A DNA stretch of 64,000 nt, from positions 186,001 through 250,000 of the forward strand of contig NZ_JAFBFI010000001.1 of assembly GCF_016909175.1 (NCBI RefSeq), in the 5' to 3' direction. This DNA is from Peribacillus deserti (GTDB taxonomy: Bacteria > Bacillota > Bacilli > Bacillales > DSM-1321). Below the pieces are notes generated by a model. It did no database searches, was not told the DNA's origin, and saw only the letters and a program-made list of their open reading frames with translations. The translations under genes were made by a program, and so were the position numbers. This document shows, in pieces, positions 1 through 6,844 of this stretch (within the stretch, counting starts at the first letter, position 1; every line of letters starts with the position of its first letter).

Positions 1-854
1 AACTTCAGAGACTTTTCATATAGATTGGGAACTTCTATTAAATTAGATAGAATCCAATATCCATCCAGCTTAATGACGGGAATGATATTAGAAAGGACCA
101 TAAGCAGGTTCCAGCCTACAAATGTAGCGAGCCAGGTAGAATATCCAAAGAAAAAGTAATATAAAATAGAGGAGCAGGCAAAGATAATAAATTGCACATA
201 AATACCAGCAAACAAGGTAATAATTTTTTCTCTTTTCTTTTCAAATGCCCAGATTCCGCTAACATCACAGTAAAGAGCCGGCGAGAAAAAGATGAGTAAA
301 AAACCAATTTCTTCAACCTTGCCACCGTAATATTTACAGGCTATGGCATGACCAAATTCATGGATAAACACTGCCGTTATCGTAGCGAAGTAAAAAATAA
401 AATATTCCTTAAATCCGAAGTTTTCTAAAAAACTTGAACTAATTTGTGAAAATTTGAAACCAAATAGCAATAAACCAAGTATAATAACTAAGTTCAAAAC
501 GATAAAAATCGTTTTAACAATGAACTTATTTTTTAAAAAGGTATGAACTAGGTTTGAAAGGAATAGATCTGGGTTAAACATAGGAACACGGTAAAAAAGG
601 AAATTTTGTTTTTCTTTGGGAACTTCTCCTATTATACCAGTACTTTCCAATGCGCTCAAAAAGCCTTTTAATTCATCCAATGGCATGTTGTATTTTGCAA
701 GGATGGCTGTTTCATCTCTAAGTGTTACAACATCCTTTAACATATGTCCTTCGTTTTTTCCTAGACGGAAGTACTTTTTAAAACGTTTTATGATAAAGTG
801 GTCTTCTTTTTCAATAAATTCAATGCCTTTAAAATTCATAGTATCCAGATTCAT
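1..854 (-). CDS. M50-family intramembrane zinc metalloprotease (partial, 3' end off the window)
   Basis: The first 284 codons are visible and the frame stays open to the left edge. Residues 1-80 form a soluble, charged, possibly winged-helix domain that could bind a peptide leader. Hydrophobic segments follow. The zinc site HEFGH is at residues 165-169 and the second site-2-protease motif, NIIPVIKLDG, is at 256-265, giving the HExxH...LDG layout of peptide-maturation M50 proteases such as YydH. The ATG at 854 has AGGAGGG upstream. It lies in the same direction as, and behind, two short peptides, so it is probably their maturation protease. The fold is clear; the substrate is inferred from context. 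Confidence 0.85.
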   Translation of the reverse strand, partial: MNLDTMNFKGIEFIEKEDHFIIKRFKKYFRLGKNEGHMLKDVVTLRDETAILAKYNMPLDELKGFLSALESTGIIGEVPKEKQNFLFYRVPMFNPDLFLSNLVHTFLKNKFIVKTIFIVLNLVIILGLLLFGFKFSQISSSFLENFGFKEYFIFYFATITAVFIHEFGHAIACKYYGGKVEEIGFLLIFFSPALYCDVSGIWAFEKKREKIITLFAGIYVQFIIFACSSILYYFFFGYSTWLATFVGWNLLMVLSNIIPVIKLDGYWILSNLIEVPNLYEKSLK

Positions 855-910
855 ATTTTCCCTCCTGCTGTTCTTTTTCTGAAAGCACAAATAGGTAGTT
901 ATAATCTCAG

Positions 911-950
911 AAAAAGAGAGGAAGATCTTTATTGGGGTAAAGATCTTCCT
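911..950 (-). terminator. Intra-operon hairpin terminator between peptide genes and protease
   Basis: A perfect 12-bp inverted repeat (GGAAGATCTTTA at 920-931 with its complement at 938-949, 6-nt loop) is followed on the minus strand by a T-rich run. It sits between the peptide genes and the M50 gene. A partial terminator here would keep the peptides expressed far above the protease, as in many bacteriocin operons. Confidence 0.7.
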
Positions 951-965
951 TCTAGCAATGAGATA

Positions 966-1070
966 TTATAGACCTAATAATCCATCCATTAGTCCGTGGA
1001 AGAAGTCTTTAATAGCTTTTAATTTACCAGGAGCAGCTACAGTTTCTAAAGATTCGATTTGGAATTTCAA
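966..1070 (-). CDS. Short leader-bearing peptide A (putative bacteriocin/RiPP precursor, 34 aa)
   Basis: TTG start preceded by AGGTGGTGA at 5-nt spacing; an in-frame GTG at 1079 overlaps that ribosome site and is less likely. The N-terminal half holds IESLETVAAPGK, closely matching IETLEMVIAPGK in the neighbouring peptide. The C-terminal 19 residues starting at KLKAIKDFF form a Lys-rich amphipathic helix ending GLLGL. A conserved leader with a divergent amphipathic core suggests a secreted antimicrobial or signalling peptide. The leader faintly recalls daptide leaders (LExLE..APG), but the core lacks the C-terminal Thr that daptides need. The peptide class is unassigned. Confidence 0.7.
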   Translation of the reverse strand: MKFQIESLETVAAPGKLKAIKDFFHGLMDGLLGL

Positions 1071-1110
1071 AGTTTTCACCACCTATTATTTATTTTCTTA
1101 AATTGAAAGA

Positions 1111-1245
1111 TTAGCCGATAAGACCGCCAAGTGTAATGGCCCAGTTAATTGCTTTTCCAGTGTAGTAGCCAGCTTTGTAAGCAAGAGATCCTTTACCAGG
1201 AGCAATCACCATTTCTAACGTTTCGATTTTGTAAGTAGCAACCAT
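1111..1245 (-). CDS. Short leader-bearing peptide B (putative bacteriocin/RiPP precursor, 44 aa)
   Basis: ATG at 1245 has GGAGG 8 nt upstream; an earlier in-frame ATG at 1251 is only 2 nt from it. The leader IETLEMVIAPGK matches peptide A. The core from KGSLAYKAGYY onward is Gly-rich and hydrophobic, contains GYYTG and GGLIG (two GxxxG helix-packing motifs), and ends LGGLIG. GxxxG pairs are typical of two-peptide (class IIb) bacteriocins. It is the first gene of the minus-strand unit peptide B, peptide A, M50 protease. The short coding region is supported by the strong ribosome site and the shared leader; its function is inferred. Confidence 0.72.
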   Translation of the reverse strand: MVATYKIETLEMVIAPGKGSLAYKAGYYTGKAINWAITLGGLIG

Positions 1246-1299
1246 TTTCATTTCCTCCGTTTCACCTATTTTTATTAAAAAACTCTTGCGCGCATTTGA

Positions 1300-1351
1300 A
1301 TTATATTATGGGGAAATAAGGAAATACAAGGCATTTTTACCATAAAAAGTC
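1300..1351 (-). promoter_or_regulatory. Promoter and palindromic operator of the peptide operon
   Basis: A minus-strand TATAAT lies at 1300-1305, about 50 bp ahead of peptide B. Upstream of it, at 1334-1348, is the palindrome TTTTTA-CCA-TAAAAA. Read on the minus strand the longer motif GACTTTTTATGGTAAAAATG matches 15 of 20 positions of 2541-2560, upstream of the PapR-like gene. A weaker half-site, TTTTTTACCATGG, lies near 1435. The rest of 1352-1510 holds no gene that I can see. The shared box is the best candidate binding site for the adjacent PlcR-like regulator. Confidence 0.5.
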
Positions 1352-1510
1352 TCCGGAATGGCCATTTTAGAGTGGAAAAAACCGCATTTTTTAAAGAAAA
1401 TCATCCCTTTTCTCCTAAAAGCTACTATAATCGTTTTTTACCATGGATTTAGGAATGTAGAAGATAAACTCTATTAAAATAACATTTTCCTAAAGCAGCT
1501 AATTGATAAC

Positions 1511-1539
1511 AAAAAAAAAGAGGGGAGCACTCCCTCTTC
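1511..1539 (-). terminator. Terminator of the PlcR-like regulator gene
   Basis: A short GC-rich hairpin (AGAGGGAG..CTCCCCTCT on the minus strand) is followed by nine T residues, directly after the stop at 1553. Confidence 0.8.
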
Positions 1540-1552
1540 TTGGTTATATTCT

Positions 1553-2443
1553 TCATTCTGTTTTGATTAATAATTCTTCTATGTGTTTAATATAGTTTGG
1601 TTTATTTGTCAGCTTAAAGATCGTTAAAGCATAATTAAAGTATTCACTATAATTTTCTTCGTCTTTAATTAAATAGTAATTATAGCCGGCATGATAATAC
1701 AGTTCTCCTAATAAATACAAAGATTCATTTTCCAGGCAGATCTTGATGCCTTCTTTTGCAATATGGATAGACTCATCATTATGTTCCAGGCGGGTTTGTG
1801 CTTTTGCTAAATTATAATAAAGGCGAACTTTTGTTTTCACTGAGTAATCTTGAAAAGAGTTTTGTTTGATAAAATGTAACGCCTTATTATAAATGTCAAC
1901 GGCTCTTTCATGGTCACCTGATTCTGAATGTATAACTCCTATACTATTCAAAATTGAAATTTCTCTTTGATTGTAAAATTTATCATGGGCACTTGTCATC
2001 TTCAAAGCGTCATTTAAAAGCTTTAAGGCTCCTTCTTTATCATTCTTTACATAGTACATACAAATTCCTTTATGCCATATGAGAAATTGTTTATGGTTTA
2101 CATGGTTAGTTATATTTGGATTTTTTTCTTCAACCAGGATCATTTCAAGTAAGGAAGTATAATCCTTTTTCCTTACTAATTCCCTAATCATCGAAATCAC
2201 TTCAAAACTGTAGTCCATCCTGTGGTTGGCTGTCATTTCGAAAATTTGATTGACTTCTACACCTAAACGCATCGCCAGTAGATAAAGTGTTGTTGCTTTA
2301 GGATAAGCCTCTCCATTTTCTATTTTGCTAATCTGTGACTGGGTACAAATACCCTCGCACAATTCCTTTTGGCCTATATTCAGCTGCTCACGAAGATCTC
2401 TAATAATCATACCAATATGAGAAAAGTCATGTTTTGTATTCAT
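1553..2443 (-). CDS. PlcR-like quorum-sensing transcriptional regulator (XRE HTH plus TPR)
   Basis: 296 aa. Residues about 8-65 form an XRE-type helix-turn-helix, including QSQISKIENGEAYPK, which matches the recognition helix region of PlcR. Residues 70-296 are helical TPR-like repeats, the region that binds the signalling peptide in the RRNPP (Rgg/Rap/NprR/PlcR/PrgX) family. Length and architecture match PlcR (about 285 aa). ATG at 2443 has AGAGGT upstream. It is divergent from a PapR-like propeptide and next to the peptide operon, so it probably senses re-imported PapR-like peptide and activates both promoters. Family call firm; targets inferred. Confidence 0.85.
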   Translation of the reverse strand: MNTKHDFSHIGMIIRDLREQLNIGQKELCEGICTQSQISKIENGEAYPKATTLYLLAMRLGVEVNQIFEMTANHRMDYSFEVISMIRELVRKKDYTSLLEMILVEEKNPNITNHVNHKQFLIWHKGICMYYVKNDKEGALKLLNDALKMTSAHDKFYNQREISILNSIGVIHSESGDHERAVDIYNKALHFIKQNSFQDYSVKTKVRLYYNLAKAQTRLEHNDESIHIAKEGIKICLENESLYLLGELYYHAGYNYYLIKDEENYSEYFNYALTIFKLTNKPNYIKHIEELLIKTE

Positions 2444-2648
2444 ATCGTACCTCTGTGTAAGATTTTTTAAGTAACAAATAAAACTATATTCCTATAAGAA
2501 TACAAAATAAAGTAAAATTTGTAAAAAAGTAGAAAAATAGGACTTTTTACCTTAAAACAGAGCGGCAATCCATCTTACTACATTACCTTTACAATCTGTA
2601 TTCTGGTACATTTTAATTATATTAATACATAAAAGGGATGTGCCAGAT
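2444..2648. promoter_or_regulatory. Divergent regulatory region with PlcR-like box
   Basis: AT-rich region between the regulator and the PapR-like gene. It contains GACTTTTTACCTTAAAACAG at 2541-2560, the counterpart of the operator at 1332-1351. A weak -10-like TATATT is at 2618-2623 with no good -35, as expected for an activator-dependent promoter. The ribosome site AAAAGGGA is at about 2630-2637. Confidence 0.45.
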
Positions 2649-2774
2649 ATGAAACGAGTTTTGATTTCTTTATTTTCTTTTATCATTTTAGTGTCCGGAG
2701 TAGCTGCGACTTCTACTCATACTAAAGTAATAGACGATATCAGGTTTGAAACAGAGCTTCCGTATGAACATTAA
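2649..2774 (+). CDS. PapR-like quorum-sensing propeptide (41 aa)
   Basis: An N-terminal signal sequence (MKR, then a hydrophobic stretch to about residue 20 ending GVAA) is followed by a short polar region and the C-terminus ETELPYEH. PapR of the Bacillus cereus group has the same build: a signal peptide and a C-terminal heptapeptide such as ADLPFEF or SDLPFEH. LPYEH fits that pattern directly. It is divergent from the PlcR-like receptor gene and followed by a strong terminator. The mature signal is expected in the last 5-8 residues after secretion and trimming. An in-frame GTG at 2640 is too close to the ribosome site to be preferred. Confidence 0.8.
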   Translation: MKRVLISLFSFIILVSGVAATSTHTKVIDDIRFETELPYEH

Positions 2775-2801
2775 AAATCAAACAATAATTATTCAAAATG
2801 G

Positions 2802-2831
2802 AAGGCTCGCTTAACAGCGAGCCTTTATTAT
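2802..2831 (+). terminator. Terminator after the PapR-like gene
   Basis: Perfect 10-bp stem AAGGCTCGCT/AGCGAGCCTT with a 4-nt loop, followed by TTATTATAT. Confidence 0.85.
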
Positions 2832-3086
2832 ATAGAAGGAACCTGATTGTTTAATGGAAGATGAGGCTGATTATAGATAATATTTGTTGGGGTCGGGCCT
2901 ATTCGTGGGTTTAAAAAATACACACAAACATCCATTCTTTTATTCTTGAATTGACGAGAAATAATAAAGAATGGAGCTGCGTGTAAATACATTTATATTT
3001 TAGCAGAATAATAGATTCCTTTTACTAATCCTACAACTGTTTGCCCTTATTTAGGAAACCTTGAGTTACATATATCCTGAATAATT
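2832..3086. other. Gene-less stretch with long imperfect inverted repeat
   Basis: No credible gene. Positions 2917-2988 form an imperfect inverted repeat whose inner arms are CCATTCTTTTATT and AATAAAGAATGG and whose outer parts are TACACACA and GTGTAAATA. It could be a small-element relic or a structured RNA. Confidence 0.4.
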
Positions 3087-3404
3087 TCATTCATCCATTG
3101 CCTCAGGAAAATCTTCAGATGTAGTTACAGATTTTACAATCTCTTCATCAGGATCCACATTCGATGTAAAGGTTAAAGAATCTCTTTCCCCATTAATATA
3201 ACCCTTAACAAATATAGTCCCAACGGGTGAATACTCAGTTTCTGTAATATCAACTGTTTTAATGTCGTTAAAATTGCTCTTTAAGTATTCTACTGTTATC
3301 TTAGAAGCATCATTATATGCTTTTTGATTCTGATATACTTTCATACCTAACATTCCTAGTACTGCTGTTATGATCAATAGAAATATGACATAGATCCGCT
3401 TCAT
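3087..3404 (-). CDS. DUF1433-like membrane-anchored protein (orphan immunity-type paralogue)
   Basis: 105 aa from the ATG at 3404 (GGGTGG 5 nt upstream). One N-terminal membrane segment (residues about 4-22) without a lipobox Cys, then an extracytoplasmic domain. The segment YSPVGTIFVKGYINGERDS aligns with FTPMGVVDVDGYDKADKEN and its relatives in the three lipoproteins at 32-35 kb. In Staphylococcus, DUF1433 lipoproteins include immunity proteins for a type VII-secreted lipase. This copy has no toxin nearby, so it may be an orphan immunity protein. Homology to the paralogues is visible by eye; the DUF assignment is from memory. Confidence 0.6.
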   Translation of the reverse strand: MKRIYVIFLLIITAVLGMLGMKVYQNQKAYNDASKITVEYLKSNFNDIKTVDITETEYSPVGTIFVKGYINGERDSLTFTSNVDPDEEIVKSVTTSEDFPEAMDE

Positions 3405-4102
3405 GCAGTCCACCCACTTACCGTTAGATTATTTTGCTTATTAATTTATAATGTTATAAAAAAGAAAGGTAGTCATGTTATTTAAGTCCTATAACTGAAA
3501 CATGGGATACTTCTGGAACATCAGATTAAGAATAGATTAAAAATGGAACTAGAACAATTAAAAGAACTGATAAGTTTCAAGTAAAAAATTTAATCAAAGG
3601 GATCCTGAATATAAAAGAAATAGTAATGTGCGTTTTTAACGGAAAATCACAGCGAGCCTTAAATAGCCGTCTAGAGGAAAATTTGGCTTTGTTAAGCTGA
3701 ACCCAAAATGCCTGGGGACAGTATATCAATAGTTTTGGCTTCAGTAGATTTCTAGCAAGACAGTTTCGTTATAAAAAAGGGAGGATGCTGCAAAGCATCC
3801 TCCCTTTTTTACGTTTTCATAGCCTAACTTCAGATGATCATTCAACTAATTAATACAGCTCCATTTTAGGATTATTAATTTCAGCTTATAAATCAAATTC
3901 CCTGAAATTTTAATTACAAAATAGAGAAAAAATGGTATTATATTCCAAATTAGTAAAATAGTAAATATTTCACTCTCATCTTACATAAAATGTTATTTTA
4001 TTAGACAAAACTTCTTAGTTTTAGACAATTTACGTCTATTTACGGTTCAAATTAAGGATGTTAAGCTTAATTAATAATTTGGAAGTATAAGGGGAATCGT
4101 TG
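3405..4102. other. Gene-less stretch upstream of the capsule operon
   Basis: No supported gene apart from a 13-codon open frame near 3541. A strong bidirectional terminator lies at 3773-3810 (listed separately). The part after 3840 is very AT-rich and probably contains the promoter of the following phosphatase gene, but I cannot pick -35/-10 boxes with confidence. Confidence 0.4.
3773..3810. terminator. Strong bidirectional terminator
   Basis: A 17-bp perfect stem (AAAAAAGGGAGGATGCT and its complement) with a 4-nt loop, flanked by A and T runs so that it could act on both strands. Confidence 0.85.
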
Positions 4103-4873
4103 ATGATTGATATTCACTGCCATATCCTTCCCGGGGTGGATGATGGCCCTGAGAGTAATTATAAGAGTATTGATTTAGCTAGAGTGGCAGTTCAGCAGGG
4201 AATACATACCATTGTAGCCACACCGCATCATATACCTGGAAGTTATACAAACACGAGAGAAGAAATTATCAGGAAAGTAAATAGTTTCAATGAGCAGTTA
4301 AAGAGTGAGAAAATTTCTCTTACCGTGCTGCCTGGCCAGGAGCCAAGGATTAGTGGAACTCTAATGGAACAATTAGAGCAGGGAGATATTTTAACGCTTA
4401 ATGACAAACAAAGCTCGCTGCTAATTGAATTTCCTAAGGATCATGTTCCTAAATATACAGAGAAGCTATTTTATGACCTTCTATTAAAAGGGATATCGCC
4501 CATTATTGTTCATCCAGAACAAAACCTAGAGATTCTTGAGAATCCAGAAGTGCTGTATCAGTTAATTAAAAGAGGGGCTTATGCTCAAGTGGATGCAGAG
4601 AGTGTCGCTGGTAAGATCGGGCGGAAGGCCAAAAAATTCTCCCTTGAATTAATTAAGGCAAAGCAGGTCCAATTTATTGGCTCTAATGCTCATAATACGA
4701 CTAAACGCTCGTTTAAAATGGAACAGGCTTTAAAGGAACTAAAAAAAGGGTTTGGAAATGACATGATAGACATGTTTATGGTAAATGCTGAAAAGGCCAT
4801 CAGTGGGGAACCGGTATTCAAAGAAGAGCCAGATAGGGTTAAAAAAGTCAAAACATTTGCACTATTTAAATAA
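4103..4873 (+). CDS. CpsB/YwqE-type PHP tyrosine phosphatase paralogue with altered active site
   Basis: 256 aa; ATG at 4103 has AAGGGGAA upstream. PHP-domain manganese-dependent phosphatase of the CpsB/CapC/YwqE family, which dephosphorylates BY-kinases that control capsule assembly. IDIHCHILPGVDDGP near the N-terminus and TPHH at 40-43 are kept. Compared with the second copy at 6845, HPERN reads HPEQN here (Arg to Gln) and SDAH reads SNAH (metal-binding Asp to Asn). These changes suggest reduced or lost activity, possibly a regulatory pseudo-phosphatase. It stands about 470 bp ahead of the chain-length gene. Confidence 0.88.
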   Translation: MIDIHCHILPGVDDGPESNYKSIDLARVAVQQGIHTIVATPHHIPGSYTNTREEIIRKVNSFNEQLKSEKISLTVLPGQEPRISGTLMEQLEQGDILTLNDKQSSLLIEFPKDHVPKYTEKLFYDLLLKGISPIIVHPEQNLEILENPEVLYQLIKRGAYAQVDAESVAGKIGRKAKKFSLELIKAKQVQFIGSNAHNTTKRSFKMEQALKELKKGFGNDMIDMFMVNAEKAISGEPVFKEEPDRVKKVKTFALFK

Positions 4874-4979
4874 AAAATATTATGGGATTAAATGTAATAA
4901 ATGTGCAATGCCGATTGATTTTTCCTTTTAGTTTTCCTTGTTTTCTGACATTAGGATTCAGGCCTAAAAGAAATTGATC

Positions 4980-5243
4980 TCATTGATACCCGTTATCTTG
5001 TGCGAAACTCTTCAATTCCTCAACTTGAGAAGGATAAATTGCAGCGTTTGGAATTGGATGGGCAGGCAGCAATATAAATTGGGTGTTTTTTTTGGAGGCT
5101 GTCGCAGAATTTATCATATCGTGAAAACTTAAAAGGGAAGCTACCGTCGAAACATATCCTATATTGTTTAAGTGAAGGGGTTTAAAGAAGACGTTATCCG
5201 GTTGTTCCTGAAATGAGACCAGTACCTTTATTCTGCTGAACAT
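4980..5243 (-). CDS. Hypothetical short open frame (87 codons), doubtful
   Basis: Opposite strand to the flanking capsule genes. No good ribosome site is visible ahead of the ATG at 5243. The protein has no motif I recognise; the C-terminal part (FILLPAHPIPNAAIYPS) looks protein-like and may be a remnant of a larger enzyme. It could also be non-coding sequence in the capsule operon's upstream region. Confidence 0.25.
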   Translation of the reverse strand: MFSRIKVLVSFQEQPDNVFFKPLHLNNIGYVSTVASLLSFHDMINSATASKKNTQFILLPAHPIPNAAIYPSQVEELKSFAQDNGYQ

Positions 5244-5341
5244 ATTTTAAGGAAGTCAGAGGCAGCTAGGTGTGCCGCTTCTGAGGGCTTCTAATCATAA
5301 AAACTTTAATAATCTTGTTTATACAAGTTCAGGAGGATCAA

Positions 5342-6076
5342 ATGGAAGAAACCATTAGTTTAAAAGAGCTTTTTGACGTGATTCGAAAGAGGATCGGCTT
5401 AATCGTGTCGATTACTCTTGCCGCAGTTCTTGTCAGTGGAATTATCAGCTACTTTGTTTTAACACCAATCTATCAAGCTTCTACACAGCTGTTAGTCAAT
5501 CAAAAAGAAAGTAAGCCGACACTCTACAATGGCAATGAAGTACAAACCAATTTACAGCTGGTGAATACGTACAGCGAAATTATAAAAAGCCCGGTCATTT
5601 TAGATAAGGTGAAGGAAGAGCTGAATCTTCCAATTTCCACAGCAATACTTACAGGAAAAGTGACAGTTGGCAATGCAAACGATACACAAATATTAAATGT
5701 TTCCGTACAGGATATAGACCCAGACCAAGCCGTAATTATCGCGAACAAAACAGCTGAAGTGTTCCAGCGTGATATTAAAAGCATTATGAACGTTGACAAC
5801 GTGACGGTACTTTCAAAAGCGGCTGTCGGCGAAAAGGCTGCACCTATTAAACCGAAGCCGTTATTAAACATAGCGATTGCCATGGTAGTAGGCTTGATGG
5901 CAGGAGTGGGACTGGCATTCCTATTTGAATATCTGGATAACACGATTAAAAACGAGCAGGATATCGAAAGCTTATTGGAGCTCCCGGTTTTAGGCTCGAT
6001 CGCAAACATAGAAGAAACGAAGGAAAAAAGCAGAGTAAAAGACAAATCAGTTAGAGGTGATTCAATTGGCGCTTAA
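5342..6076 (+). CDS. ywqC: Capsule chain-length regulator / BY-kinase activator (Wzz type)
   Basis: 244 aa. The ATG at 5342 has AGGAGG 5 nt upstream, so upstream in-frame starts are discounted. Two membrane segments (residues about 20-42 and 170-190) flank an extracellular region, and the cytoplasmic tail follows: the Wzz layout. In Firmicutes this protein (YwqC, CapA, EpsA) is separate from its tyrosine kinase and activates it through the C-terminal tail. The next gene, the kinase, overlaps by 11 nt. The role is control of polymer chain length and export. Confidence 0.9.
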   Translation: MEETISLKELFDVIRKRIGLIVSITLAAVLVSGIISYFVLTPIYQASTQLLVNQKESKPTLYNGNEVQTNLQLVNTYSEIIKSPVILDKVKEELNLPISTAILTGKVTVGNANDTQILNVSVQDIDPDQAVIIANKTAEVFQRDIKSIMNVDNVTVLSKAAVGEKAAPIKPKPLLNIAIAMVVGLMAGVGLAFLFEYLDNTIKNEQDIESLLELPVLGSIANIEETKEKSRVKDKSVRGDSIGA

Positions 6077-6764
6077 AAACAAGAAACAGCTGCTGCAAAC
6101 CAAGAGAAAACTGGTTACTCAGATTAGTCCTAAATCACCGATTTCAGAGCAATACAAAACGATCCGGACCAATATTCAATTTTCAGCCATAGACGAAGAA
6201 ATGCAAACGCTGCTCATAACCTCCCCTGGACCTGGCGAAGGAAAATCGACGACCGTTGCTAATTTAGCTGTTGTTTTTGCCCAGGCAGGTAAAAAAGTGC
6301 TGTTAGTGGATTCGGACTTAAGGAAACCGACTGCGCATTATACATTCTCGTTTACGAATACCTTCGGACTAACGAATGTATTAACGAAGCAAATGTCATT
6401 TGAAAAAGCAGTGAAAGTGTCAGATGTTGAGAACCTTGATATTTTAACGAGCGGCCCAATCCCGCCAAATCCTGCTGAACTATTAGGATCCAAAATTATG
6501 GGGGAGCTAATGGGAAAACTGAAAGGAATGTATGACATCATCCTTTTCGATACACCGCCAATATTAGCTGTGACTGATGCCCAGGTATTATCCAATATGT
6601 GTGATGGAGTCATAATGGTAGTCTCCAGCGGCAGGACTGAGAAGGAAATGGCTGTTAAAGCAAAGGAGCACCTGCTGGGTGTACAAGCAAAAATAGCAGG
6701 TGTGGTCCTGAATAACAAAGACATTAAAGAATCGTCTTATTACTATTATTATGGAAAAAAATAA
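6066..6764 (+). CDS. ywqD: Bacterial tyrosine kinase (BY-kinase)
   Basis: 232 aa from TTG at 6066, which has AGAGGTGA 5 nt upstream and gives the N-terminus MALK seen in related kinases; a GTG at 6057 overlaps the ribosome site. Walker A is PGPGEGKST (about 54-62), Walker A' is VLLVDSDLRKP, Walker B is ILFDTPP. The C-terminus SSYYYYYGKK is the autophosphorylated tyrosine cluster. It is activated by the preceding membrane protein and dephosphorylated by the PHP phosphatase at 6845. BY-kinase cycling governs capsule polymerisation and phosphorylates UDP-glucose dehydrogenases, one of which is encoded in this operon. Confidence 0.94.
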   Translation: MALKNKKQLLQTKRKLVTQISPKSPISEQYKTIRTNIQFSAIDEEMQTLLITSPGPGEGKSTTVANLAVVFAQAGKKVLLVDSDLRKPTAHYTFSFTNTFGLTNVLTKQMSFEKAVKVSDVENLDILTSGPIPPNPAELLGSKIMGELMGKLKGMYDIILFDTPPILAVTDAQVLSNMCDGVIMVVSSGRTEKEMAVKAKEHLLGVQAKIAGVVLNNKDIKESSYYYYYGKK

Positions 6765-6844
6765 AGCAAGGCAAAATCATTACTTTCACTATAGAAGGTA
6801 TATTATTTTTCCTAAACCGTGTAAAAAATTGGGGGTTTATTAGG

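Noticed and set aside
616-882. Plus-strand frame of 88 codons at the left end
   Set aside because: Antisense to the well-supported M50 protease start; no coding features.
966-1245. Peptides as true daptide precursors
   Set aside because: The leader is similar, but neither core ends in Thr and no aminotransferase, decarboxylase or methyltransferase is visible, so I left the class open.
3541-3582. 13-codon frame MELEQLKELISFK as a Spo0E-like gene
   Set aside because: Too short and lacks the SQELD signature of Spo0E-type phosphatases.
5524-6045. Long minus-strand open frame (173 codons)
   Set aside because: Lies entirely opposite the chain-length regulator, has no ribosome site and no protein-like motifs.
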